From: Diprion similis
Taxonomy: Eukaryota; Arthropoda; Insecta; Hymenoptera; Diprionidae
Reading direction: 5' to 3'
DNA length: 64,000 nt
Assembly (NCBI RefSeq): GCF_021155765.1
Contig: NC_060107.1
Coordinates: 10,154,501 to 10,218,500, forward strand
The notes under the pieces are model-generated. The model searched no databases. It was not told the origin of the DNA and saw only the letters and a list, made by a program, of their open reading frames with translations. This document shows, one piece after another, positions 50,307-61,056 of this stretch. Every line of letters begins with the position of its first letter. The stretch's first letter is position 1. The position numbers and the translations under genes were made by a program.

Positions 50307-53033
50307 TCACTCCTCGACATCATCGCGTGGCTCCTGAAGGATACCGCAGGTCCTGAGTTGATTTCTTATATTGTCAGCGCATTCCTGCACCCCCATTTTC
50401 TCAGTGTCAGTAAGCTTCTGTCGCACCGTATGATGAACACCGTCTTTGCCTAGTACACACGGAATGGACATGTAGACGTCCTTGTCCATTCCGTGAGAGC
50501 AGCTCTGAAATGAATAGACAGAAATAAAAAATCTACTTCAGTCAGTCGAAATCCCTTCGTGATGTCGTTCGACAAATCACACTCACGTGTATGTAAGTCG
50601 ACACTGGCAGTACAACCTTCGTGTCTCTTAGCACAGCATCTACGATTTCAGCAGTGGAAAATCCGACAGCCCAACATGCTGGTCCTCTGTCACCTTTCTT
50701 CAAGCTGATATTGGCGTCGCTTGAATTTGAAGTTGGAAAGAAAATTAAATTTTGTTTTATGATAAATATCTTTCGAGGTCGGTGACACCGAACACAGAGT
50801 TCACGTGTCAAACGATAGTCACCAATCGTTAACAGCTTGGGAAACCTCGTTCCACTTCTCCGGGTCATCGGCTTCTCCCATCCTTGGATTAATATCGCGA
50901 AGCTTCATGCCAGCGACGTGAACACCAGACCAAACGGGAACTGTGGATCAGATGAAACTGTAGCAGGTATGTAGGGTCAGTTCTGCGTACAGATTCCAAT
51001 ACCGACCTTTTACCGACATTTCTAACCGTTTCACAGCTCAGACACAAACCTTCTTTTTCCGATAATAGATATGATGGTAACTCGGAGCACAAGGGAGTAT
51101 ATATTTTCCGATGGTCGATAAAATCGACCAGAGTGTAGATTACCTTCATTCAAGAAAAAAAAGGGTTTGTGTCTGAGCTGTGAAGCGGCTAAGAATGTCG
51201 GTAAAATGTCGGTAACGGGATCTGTACGCAGAACCGACCCTACATACCTACTAACTGTTGATTACAGAAACAGATCGGCGACCCGTGTGTGAGTAGCATG
51301 TGACCCACGTATGTGGGGCGAATGCATGCGCGGTATTCACGGTTGGCTAATTGGCTCGAGTCTGGAGGCCCACAGGAGGAAGCCGGTCAATTGGTCCGCG
51401 AGGAGTTTCTCACCTGAGGTGTCGCCTTGCGCACCTATGCTGATACAGCTGACGGAGGTGTTCGCCAAGCCCAACTTCTGGCCGAGGTAGTACTGAAGCC
51501 TCATGCTGTCGACGAGGGTGCCTGTCCCGAGAACCCGACTCGACGGTAGCTTCGACAGCTTCCAAGCGATGTAGGACATCACGTCAACCGGCTGAGTAGC
51601 CACAACGAAAATGGCCTTGCAGGCGTGCTTGGCTATGGCGGGTATGATTTTCCGAAAAATTGCCAAGTTGGTAGCGACGTCGGGACGTTTGCCTGGCACT
51701 GGGTCACCCACAGCTATTACAACCACGGCTGACTCCTTGACGAAGGTAATATCTGTACGAAGAAATCGCGATCTATAATGTATTTATCAATTTTAATAAG
51801 TAACGTTGAGGGTTGTGCGTTCCGTCGACCCGGTCCCGAGAAGAAATAAAATCGTTGGAGCTGGTTTTCGCCGTGAACCTGCAGCTCTGCAGCGATGTGT
51901 ATCTCCTTGAAATTATGACTATCGTATCTCGCGTTGCGTTGCGTTGCGAGGTTGAATGCTTGAAATTCCGATCTAAAGGCTGGATATTTCGCTTCTTCCA
52001 CATTGGATAGAGTCGCTAAGTTTCTTCCCAGTCCGACGGAAATAACTGTTTTAAACCCTAACCCTGCCGGCTACCACCCCTCCACTCTTAACGCATGGCT
52101 CGCGATCTGCGGGCTGATAAATAAATACGTAATATTTACGACCGTCAGGAAGAAAACAACGGGATTGTTCGGTGCGGGACCGCGGTCGAGGTACGCCAAG
52201 GAAGAGATGTGGCCTCAGATTAAATATATTTGAGTGTCTTTCCCAGTCTCTCGTGCAGGGTAGGGGTTGCCGGGCCACGCTGGACCTCAGCTTGACAGGT
52301 GATTCTTCAGGAGGACCGATGGGATTTTAGATCTTGGAAAATGGGTGAAACGGGGATAGAGAATGTCTGTCAAGACGTATCAATTTTGGGCCTCGAGCTT
52401 CGCGCGATGAAGACAAAACGGGGTCCACTCCATTTCATCAAAAGTCTTCTACCCTTCTCGTTCCAACGTTGTTGAACCTTTTCTCCTTCTCCCTCACACT
52501 GCGATTGGTATGAGAGAAAAAAAAGTAACGGTTCAAAGCTACGAGATTATACCTGCAGTGCCGGTCACGAGTGGATTTCCTATGAAAACACCTCCGTGTT
52601 GGATGTCAGCCGCCTCAGCCGCCGCGTATTCGGCATCCTTGTCGATCAGGCAGACCTCACTGGCCATTTTCTGAAAAATACAAATTGGAAATAAATGATG
52701 AAAAGGTAATTCGTGATGTTTAAAACTGACGTGACCTACCCTCATGAGAATCGCGATGGCGCACGCCATTCCGATCTTTCCGGTACCGACGATGGAGACC
52801 TTAACACGGTGAGGATGATTCTCGCAAGGGCCCACCTGCGTGGTGATCAAGGCGTTCTTGGTGGTGGTTGTTGTGACTGGAATTCTATTATCCTGAAATA
52901 ACCACGCATCAGTTTCCTTTATCTAACCCTGATCAATTCTCTACACTCTTATAAAGATAGGGAACTGGCTGTGGTAGACCATTCAACTAACGTCACAATC
53001 GTTTTCCTCCTTTTTCTCAGCGTCATCTGCCAT
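50307..53033 (-). CDS. LDH-like paralog with altered active site (seven exons, 366 aa)
   Basis: Exons, 5' to 3' on the minus strand: 53033-52992, 52892-52740, 52670-52553, 51752-51414, 50940-50823, 50719-50587, 50504-50307. Phases match at every junction (0, 0, 1, 1, 2, 0), and the 1101 nt encode 366 residues without a stop. The N-terminus is extended and begins MADDAEKKEENDCD, followed by a Thr-rich stretch. The NAD motif VGTGKIG is intact (G50, G52, G55), as are Asp75, Asp186 and Arg189. The catalytic histidine is Gln213 (GAQGD for GEHGD), and Asn138 is Gln158. The active-site loop between Gly120 and Asn133 is three residues shorter than in the canonical enzyme and lacks its Gln and Arg pattern. 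About three residues are added before the conserved Trp of the KG...W motif. A typical LDH or malate dehydrogenase reaction is unlikely. A MITE-like element lies in the intron between the fourth and fifth exons. Confidence 0.88.
50961..51253. mobile_element. MITE-like element with about 100-bp terminal inverted repeats
   Basis: The left arm from 50961 (tagcaggtatgtagggtc) and the right arm ending at 51253 are reverse complements over roughly 100 bp with scattered mismatches. A core of about 90 bp separates them and itself contains the small palindrome ggtcgataaaatcgacc. Both sides are flanked by actg (50957-50960 and 51254-51257), a possible 4-bp target duplication. There is no coding capacity, so it is a non-autonomous element or a foldback. 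It fills most of the 473-bp intron of the third LDH-like gene. I cannot assign a superfamily. Confidence 0.85.
51753..52552. other. 800-bp intron of the third LDH-like gene
   Basis: Sequence between exons three and four. The frames inside (for example 52051-52278, minus) run across splice sites and have no motif. No mobile element or RNA gene is seen. Confidence 0.45.
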
Positions 53034-53074
53034 CCCACCGGTCGTGTATTATCACCACCTGCAACAATCGTCGT

Positions 53075-53082
53075 TCCTTATA
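53075..53082 (-). promoter_or_regulatory. Candidate TATA box of the third LDH-like gene
   Basis: TATAAGGA on the minus strand lies about 42 bp upstream of the assigned ATG (53033). This would give a leader of only about 20 nt if used. The short leader makes this uncertain. An upstream leader exon is the alternative. Confidence 0.3.
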
Positions 53083-53229
53083 ATGCCACGTCGAACACAA
53101 TCTCTGATTACCACAAGCATTAACAGCTACGACGCTAAGTAGATTCGACGGACGGAACAAGACATTGTCAAGTGAAATCGTATCGAGCTCAGCCGAGGAT
53201 GATAATATTTCCACAGGGGAAATCCCAAA

Positions 53230-53252
53230 GGGGGGGGGGGGGGGGGGGGGGG
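53230..53252 (+). repeat. Homopolymer of 23 G
   Basis: Uninterrupted G run. It could fold as a G-quadruplex, and its length is prone to sequencing error. Confidence 0.9.
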
Positions 53253-53906
53253 AGGTTTAGACCGAATATCGATCATTCTTTATTGAAAAGCTGGGTAAAT
53301 TTTGCTACATACTTTAAATAAGGATCGAGGTATGGATTACATAGACGTTAGGACCACAGTAGGTATGGAGTAGGTATCTAATGATACGGAAGCATATTAG
53401 AGACCTTAAAAATTGCAGCACTTGGTATTTTCAACGTTATGGTCAAAGACTGTCAATTCTTAACGGATTAGCCTGTATGTCCTTAGTTTTCTAAGTACCC
53501 GTGGTTTGTTTGTTACCTACAGGCATCGCGGACGAGCGTCGTAGACAAGCCGTGAAGAAAAGTAAATGAGAGCAGGTGCTATATAGCCTGCTGCAGCAGG
53601 TCAAGGCGTCTGTTATATATACAAGGATATAGAGGTATAGAGGCTAAGTATGAATGTGGACGCCACGGGGCTCCAGTAATCAAGACGTTAGCGTCCCCCC
53701 GTGCCCCTAACGCCCCCAGCCCCTTGCCCTTCATCGTTCATGGGCCATCGTGCCGCCACCGCCATTGCGGTGCAAGCAGCTAGCCTTCCGCGAGTTGTAT
53801 TCGAATGAGAGTCGAGGGCCAGGATTCACGGCAATTTTTACCAGCTCTCCTTTCATCCGTACCGATTCCTTTTTTCATCTCTCACTCAAAGCCGGCACCC
53901 TGCAGG

Positions 53907-53945
53907 TCTCTCTCTCTCTCTTTCTCTCGCTCTCTCTCTCTCTTT
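53907..53945 (+). repeat. (TC)n microsatellite
   Basis: Interrupted tct ctc repeats of about 39 bp. Confidence 0.9.
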
Positions 53946-55367
53946 GTCTGGCACGGAACAGCGATCGGCTGTCTTAGTTCTGTTCTGCCGTAGCAGTGGC
54001 GTGATGGTACACGCCCGTGATGCGACGACGAGGAGAACGCAATTTGCAAATTTCAAGGAAACAAAGAATGACTGTAAGAAAAAACAATGCGGATAGAAAT
54101 AAAGGAGCGAATATAAGGACTCTTTTGATGCCGCCCGGCGAAAAAATAAATCTCGAGAAGAGGATGCCCTCCCGTGGTGGTCCACGCGCGCCTCATCAGG
54201 TGGGGGAGTATGCAGATCCGGTCAGCCTACGCGTCGCATCGGGAACCGCTTCGCTCAGCAACGTTGTTGCTACGAGCTCCGAGATATACTCATTGTCAGC
54301 TTGGTCTTTTGGCGTCCTACTCGCACCTGAAACACTCGTCCCTTATCTCATCACCGTGTTGTAAATTAGTCGCAGGTAGTCTGTCTGGCTCTTCGGACGG
54401 TATAATGGAGACGAGAGAACGAATATAGATGGAATGGTGCGCAACTGATAACTTCTTGGTCACAGGTTGAGCTGTTTTTATTTTTATTTTTATTTTTTTC
54501 CCCGCCATTCCCGAGATTCTTCGTCCGGTTTAACGATTTAACATATCTTACTCACGGTTGGCATTGATTTGTAGAAATATAAGATTTTTTTAACTAAAAT
54601 TTATAATCGATGAACAGGAAGTTGCGAGATTTTTACACAATATAATATGTCTAATTTTATCAGATTATACTTTTCAAGACGAATGAAACATTTGAAAAAC
54701 TTGCGCTGTAGGTAAAAAAAAGGATGTTCAGCTAGAACACGACTAGGTGGATTAAAAAATAAAATCTATCATCAGTGATTCGAAATTCTTTTAACCGTTC
54801 ATAATTTTAAACTGCACTTCAGCCAGCTGAATTAAAAAATGTTTTCACGGGACTGATATTGAATGTTCGGAATAGAACGAAAAGGCTTGAACGATAATAA
54901 TTAAAGTACTTCTCCGAAAAAGATTACGATGAATGATGTTTTGAAGGTTCTACTATCATTTGAAAAAGTTTCATCCAAATGGAATAAAGTGAGGTTGAAA
55001 ACTCAGCGATTTGGCATGGAATGCTCCATATACATAGTCCCCCTTTCATCGAAATCATTTTGTTTGCCAGTTTTCTTTTCTCTCTCATCCTGACTACATT
55101 AAAGATAAGAAGACACATCTGAAAAGCGAATGAACGCGCGTCGCCGTTTTGTGTTGTGGCCGGTTTTGTAAGTAATTTGAAGAAGCTGACGATGGAATAA
55201 AAAGGGAGCTTAACTACTCTCATTCGTCACGATATTGTGCAGCGGTTGGCCACCGAGATGATAGCATCGGCCGTGTCACGTTCGAAGTTATTGAATGCCG
55301 TCAAATAATGTATGAGGATATACCTGTATAGTCGAGCTGGAAGCAGGATGATATTGTGCGGGCAGCA

Positions 55368-55371
<4 letters not shown>

Positions 55372-55400
<29 letters not shown>
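55372..55400 (+). repeat. (GA)n microsatellite
   Basis: About 28 bp of ga repeats ending in aaagagaag. Confidence 0.9.
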
Positions 55401-55405
<5 letters not shown>

Positions 55406-55464
55406 GCATTAGATTCTATCTGGAGCTGGTGGATTAAGGGTCGACGATTAATCAACGACCCCGT

Positions 55465-57150
55465 ATGATGTGCGGATCGGAATCAGACGGTCGCGCTGAA
55501 ATTTCTTACTCACAAGTCGTGAGATCGATACACCCAAGGATGCATCCATCCTTCTGTCAAGTCCTCGCCGAACAACTCCGATCACGGACGTATGTCACCA
55601 ACTCCCTCTGTTCGTGTGGTGATTTCGGTTACGACGACGTGAAAATTGAGATAGTGAAAGGGTCAGCAGAGTTCAACGGTGCCCGATCGCGCTCTCAATC
55701 AAAGGCGTCATTCGATCCAACGGTCCTGATTTCTCGGTAACCGGAGCCCGAACACATCAGAGGCTAGATGTTATCCAGGCGATGCACTTGTACGGTGCCG
55801 TAATCCGATAGTAATCGCTTAAGGAACCAGCATCCTCGGCCTTGAACTGAATTCACGAGATGTGAATCCACGCTGTTGTACCTGCCATCTTGAGGATGAT
55901 AGCACGCGAGCGTCCTGAACTGGGGAAGTTGAACTTTTTCAGGAAGACACGCCAAGAATTTCACCGTCTTCTTGTCCTCCTCGAACTCGAAACGCAAAGA
56001 AAGTCTCGGGCATCTCGCGTCAACTTCCCACCGACCGCCAAGGAACTCGGGGTGGTCATTCTCACTTACGCTACCTCAGTATCTCTTCCTTGTGCAATAA
56101 CAACGCCATTCGGAAAACCGGACAAACAAATAGCCAATTAAAGTTCCAACTGCACAACGAACATGCTTGTATCAGCTGCGGTACCTACCTACTGACAGCC
56201 ATTGTGCAGCGAAACCGCCATGTGCCGTTGCTCACTTACCACTGTGGGCGAACCTACTCTCGACCCTGCATGCCACATACCTCGTATAAACCATCGTCGT
56301 ATCGTACCTACGATTGCCAACGACATTCTACAGGGACAAATTTCTCATTTTTCTTTGTTCCTCGCTTTTTATTGTGTTTTTCAATTGTCAGCGGAAGATT
56401 ATTTTTGCTTTACATGACTATAGAACACAATTTATATGTATACTTTTGCAGGTATGAAGATATGCATGTGCGTACGCGAGTGCAGCATATAGATGCATGG
56501 ATGTGAACGTACGTACACCGTTACGTGTGATTAACGGTGAACAACAGATTTTCATGATCCATAACGTGGTTTTACAGATATGTGCTTAAATAATTTTTAC
56601 AAATTAAAAATTCTGTCATATAGAAGCTAGATGCTCATGTTACGTTCTTTTAGAATACAAATGTACGTTTATAGACGTCCATACTTTGTTTCGGAAAAAT
56701 TGATTCAATGTTTAGTCGAGGTACACAGATTTAAATCCCCCCCAGAGTACTTATAGTAACAAGTAACAGAAGGCATATTTCTCTTTTAATTTTTGTGAAT
56801 TTTTGCACGTATCATTGTGTATAAACTCGATAAATGGAAGACGAGAAAAGTATGAAACCGAATTAACAAGATTCCTAATTTGACGGAGTCCATATGCTGT
56901 TGTTCATTCTTGCAACCAACGAGATCTTTACTGTAATCACTACCGAATGGGTTACCATAACATCATTACATACTGATCTCACCTCACTAGAATACATCAT
57001 AAAAATACTCTGCCACGAAAAACTGCGAGATTGATAAAACAAAAATACCAAAAAATAGCCTCGTGCAGCCGATCAATGATCATCAGAAGGATGACGAGAC
57101 AATTCTTCGCACTCTAACTTTTCCAAGTAGAAGTTCGTTAATTCGACGAA
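55465..57150. other. Intergenic sequence, no supported gene
   Basis: Open frames of 71-138 residues (55465-55740, 55890-56141, 56090-56506, plus) overlap each other in different frames and show no motif or splice context that I trust. Confidence 0.35.
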
Positions 57151-57250
57151 TTCAGCAGACCTTGAAACAGGCTTACTTTTGCGGTCTCAAGGACCTGCGA
57201 AGCGGGTCCAACACGTGAGGGTTCAGCATCCCCGGATGAAGAAGTGTGCG

Positions 57251-57283
57251 TGGAGACGTGGAGACGTGGAGACGTGGAGACTA
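57251..57283 (+). repeat. 8-bp minisatellite (gtggagac, about four copies)
   Basis: Four tandem copies of gtggagac or close to it. They lie in a GC-richer block (57150-57560) with overlapping, unsupported frames on both strands. Confidence 0.85.
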
Positions 57284-57560
57284 GAGATTCACGACGATGC
57301 GGAGCGCCTGGCTCGTTTTGATTCCTGCCTTCGGGGTACGTACGTTGTACCTCGACCGGAGATACGTTCGCGTCCTTTTGTTTCACGTGCGTCTGTTCGA
57401 GAGGGGGCGAGGCCGATCCGCAATTGTTTATGCGCGTGTCCCGCCCTATCGAACGCATCGAGCAGACATTGCGTTGGGTCGGAGTGCCGGAGGCGCATGT
57501 CCATGTCCCTCTGGAATTGTGACAGAGAGCCTAGCGAAGACGGTACGAATGTCCTGGAGT

Positions 57561-60500
57561 GATATTTTCTCTGATTTTTGTAGTAAATCGAAGGTTACGT
57601 GTGTATGTATAATCAATATAATCATATAGGATATATCCTACTTGGAATTCGCAAAGGTAATTTCTGATGGCTCGTCTCTAGAGTTTAAATTCAGCTCACG
57701 TACCTCGCGTGAGACAAACGACGACGTTCGATTTGACGTCGGGGTTGTACATCGAAAAGAAATATTTCAAACCTCCAGAAGTGGACGTCTTGTGATACGC
57801 CCTTTTCGATCTCAGCTCGAAAAATGCCAGGCGAATAGCGAGCGACCGGCCTTGTTCAGGACTTTGGCATGGCATGCTGCACCGCGTTCGTTCTTTATTC
57901 CTTTGGCTAATGTCATTAAAAACTCCAAGAACGCTCCGCCGACTTATTCAACTTCGCAGTCAAACCTCGTCCATGTAATCGAATTCATATTCGTTCCGAT
58001 TGTCAAACCTACGATTTATAGATCTCCGTAGATGGAAAGTATTCTTTTCATTCGTCGGCTGTTAGTCACTGAAATCTTTTGTCATATGAATAAAATGGAA
58101 ACTGACTCTTGAGAGTAAGTATTTCCCACTTGACAAAAGTTTTCAACAGTCCTATTGCATACCATCTAGATCACTCAAAATTACGAGTAGCTAGATATAC
58201 AAATGACTGAGATTCTTCACGCGATTGTGACGTTTGTTTTTAGAACCCAATACAACACGTACATTTTCGCAAGTGCATCAAATGCGAAATCAGATTTCTC
58301 TGTTTCACGTGTATTGATACCCTCCTTGTGGCTACTAATGAGATTGTTCAATATGTCAGCCGTCGTTACAGTTCAGATAAGTCAAAAATAAACAAGAATA
58401 TTTTTTTACCAACCACTGAACAACTAGTCAGGAGCCAGTCACAAACCATACCTAACTGTCAATAATTACAAATGACGAAAGAACATTGAAACGAGCTTCA
58501 AAAATTCGAAATCTTGCTCATCGTTTCCCTCGTTAATAAGGGTGATCCCAGACTGCCAAGTATTTTTTATCTGAAACTTTAATACCATGGATGGAAGAGC
58601 TCCATGGACCGTTGTAACAATAATTAATACACACGGTGTCTCAAACACAATACTTGGGCGTCGTCCTCGCCGTCTTGCGTCGCATTTGGCGAAGCTCGAG
58701 GATATGAGGGAGAGTCGAAGAGAAAGGCGTGTGCGATGTTATCAGCCACAACATGTATCGCATCGCCGCCTCGGAGTGCGCCGATCGAGGCGGTCGTGCG
58801 AGGGAATTAATACTGGAGAATACTGGGCCCATAAAGCTTCCTTGGGACGCGGTAATTACGCAGACGTGAGCTGTATTCAGGCCTGCATGCGGTTGTGGGG
58901 ACCGACGACCCCCTGGACGCCTCGCGATGCCCCTGGAGTACGACCCAATCTCAATCGCCACCATCACAGCCACCAGGGTTGAGATATGATACGCTAAAGT
59001 TTACGACCTTCTGCTTACCGAAGAACAAACTCACAATTGATGACAACCTAAATCTACAGAGATAATGAACTTTATTTTACCGCCACAGGCGGTTCGCCGA
59101 TTCCCACTACCTCTGTGGTCTTTGGTAGAAGTCGATCATTCGAGTGATTCTAGAATTGTGTGGAAAACTTTCTTACTTGAATGGAATGGAATTCATTTTA
59201 ATCTTGGGTTACTTTTTAAGTTGCGTATGGGAGATTGACGAGGAATTATTATTTTGCTTCGGCTGACTTTTGATCACTTTTCAATTCCATGAAGTGATTG
59301 ATTGAAGTCTCGGAGTTGTTTCAAGCCTTTAATTCGGTTCTATGCTTGATTGCGTGACAGTAGACGTTTCGCAAGGTGATCAATTTGAACTACCTCTCAT
59401 ATAGGTTCGGTATGGAATAGTATTGCAACATTGCAGTTGACTTTCAAGAGATTGTTGTGATTTCGTGAAAGGGAAGTTTCTATACATCTTAAACACGAAA
59501 CTATCCATTATTCTTCTTCCTTTCACATTCAAGTATACATAGAATACATTTCTACGAGATTCTTCAGGTGTCCGGGAATCAAAAAGCTTTTTTGATAAAC
59601 AACTATGCCAGAACTAATTAATATCAAAGTTGATCGAAACAACGAAAAGGTAATTTTTTACACAAGGCTGGAAATTAATTTCTGTTTGTTCTGTGTTTGA
59701 TTTTGTTTGATTTGCGGTTCCTTCTGTGTACGAAAGACTATCGGACAGGTGCAGGCTGCGAGGAGTGGAACGAAAGGGAAACGCGCAAAGTGCAAATTGT
59801 TCAGATATTAAGGAACGGCTTTCGCATTGATATGGAAATTAGACGTGTGAATGGAATGGCTCGAACGCCAGGTTCAACAGAGACCCCCGGCAACTCGCAA
59901 CCTCCTTTGTGTACATCTCCATAGGTATATAGTTGTTAACTCCCTAAAGCGAATTACCACACACGTATTATTAAACTATTAGAATCTGTAGTTTGGTTTC
60001 CGTCGCGTCTTTTACCGTCACTGAATGTATTTGAAAAGGATGAAAAAAGTAAAAATAAAATACAGACGTCGAAATTGGGATGCAGAAGATTATTTGAGCA
60101 AAATTTCAATAACGTTCATCCAGATCAGCCGCAGGTGGATTTCCGTTCTGAAAATGTTTCCTTCCAACACTGTATCTCGCGAATGCAGCAGTCAATTAAT
60201 TAATTAACGAGAGCCGATTTCTCGCGAATGAGATATCAATCTGTAAGATAATTAATTGCAAATTACAACGTGTGAGGTCTAAAACCTGGTATTCGTGGTT
60301 GGTTCTAGCCAATCTATGTTGCTACATATTTTTGAATACTTGAACTGAATTTTCAAAAAGTTAACCTCGATCCACGGAAATGCGTCCAATTTCAAAAGTG
60401 ACATGCAATAGCTAGCGTGGAAGATACGAAGATGCGACCAGGCGAAAAAGCGAGTATGGCGGAGAAAATAGGGAGTAATCCGAGTATATGAGTAATGTCG

Positions 60501-61000
60501 AACGCCTCTTTAAGAACATTAAATACGTTAAACGCGTGTTCGTATGTCCCAAGGCCCTGCTGCACGGGCCCGAGGCTACGTCGAGGAATATATATGTACA
60601 GGCTTTGGTTTGCCAGAGTCAGAGGAGACCGCAGTGTCGTTCATCTCTTCGATTTATGTCGAATCCGTTCTCGAATGACCCGACAAGGCACTAGCGAGGT
60701 CTTGTTTCTGCCCGACTTCGGTGCAATTTCAACGAATCCACCGAGCGGGCTCGCAAACACGAACATGAAATATCGCTGGGAAAAGCCTTTATACTAACTT
60801 ATATACCGCATAGGCTCGCCTTTTATACTATACCACTCTCTTTCCGGTCTCGGCGTGACTCGGTGATCTATGATCGAGGGTGGCAACCCTTCAACTCAAA
60901 AATCCCCATATCCGTATTATAAACTGGTGAGACAACTGTTATAGTTACAATATACCGTGAATCGTTCAATTTTTCGAAACACCTTCGACAAAATAGTCTT
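57561..61000. other. Intergenic sequence with scattered small open frames
   Basis: Frames of 129 residues (57642-58031) and 131 residues (58587-58982, plus; Arg- and His-rich) and two overlapping frames at 60488-60797 have no recognised family. 58600-58990 is GC-richer than its surroundings. I cannot support any gene here. Confidence 0.35.
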
Positions 61001-61005
61001 TTTTC

Positions 61006-61008
<3 letters not shown>

Positions 61009-61053
<45 letters not shown>
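61009..61053 (+). repeat. Homopolymer of about 45 A
   Basis: Uninterrupted A tract. It is not preceded by recognisable LINE coding sequence, so a retroposon tail is possible but not shown. Confidence 0.9.

Positions 61054-61056
<3 letters not shown>

Larger units (their letters stand above)
53034..53690. other. Upstream flank of the LDH cluster with a poly-G tract
   Basis: Contains the candidate TATA box and a run of 23 G (53230-53252). No open frame of interest is present. Confidence 0.4.
53691..55464. other. Intergenic sequence with GC-richer block and simple repeats
   Basis: 53690-54350 is GC-richer and contains a TC-rich microsatellite. The rest is AT-rich. The frames at 53886-54364 lie partly on the microsatellite and are not supported. 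A minus-strand 99-residue frame (54924-55223) has no recognised motif. Confidence 0.35.

Noticed and set aside
44356..53033. The atypical LDH copies as plain pseudogenes or malate dehydrogenases
   Set aside because: All frames and splice phases are intact, which argues against decay. The catalytic His and loop Arg needed by malate dehydrogenase are also missing.
58587..58982. 131-codon frame as a gene
   Set aside because: The Arg/His-rich composition follows from local GC content. An almost equally long frame lies on the opposite strand, and no motif or splice context was found.
61009..61053. Poly(A) tail of a LINE or processed pseudogene
   Set aside because: No upstream coding sequence, target duplication or gene similarity could be seen.
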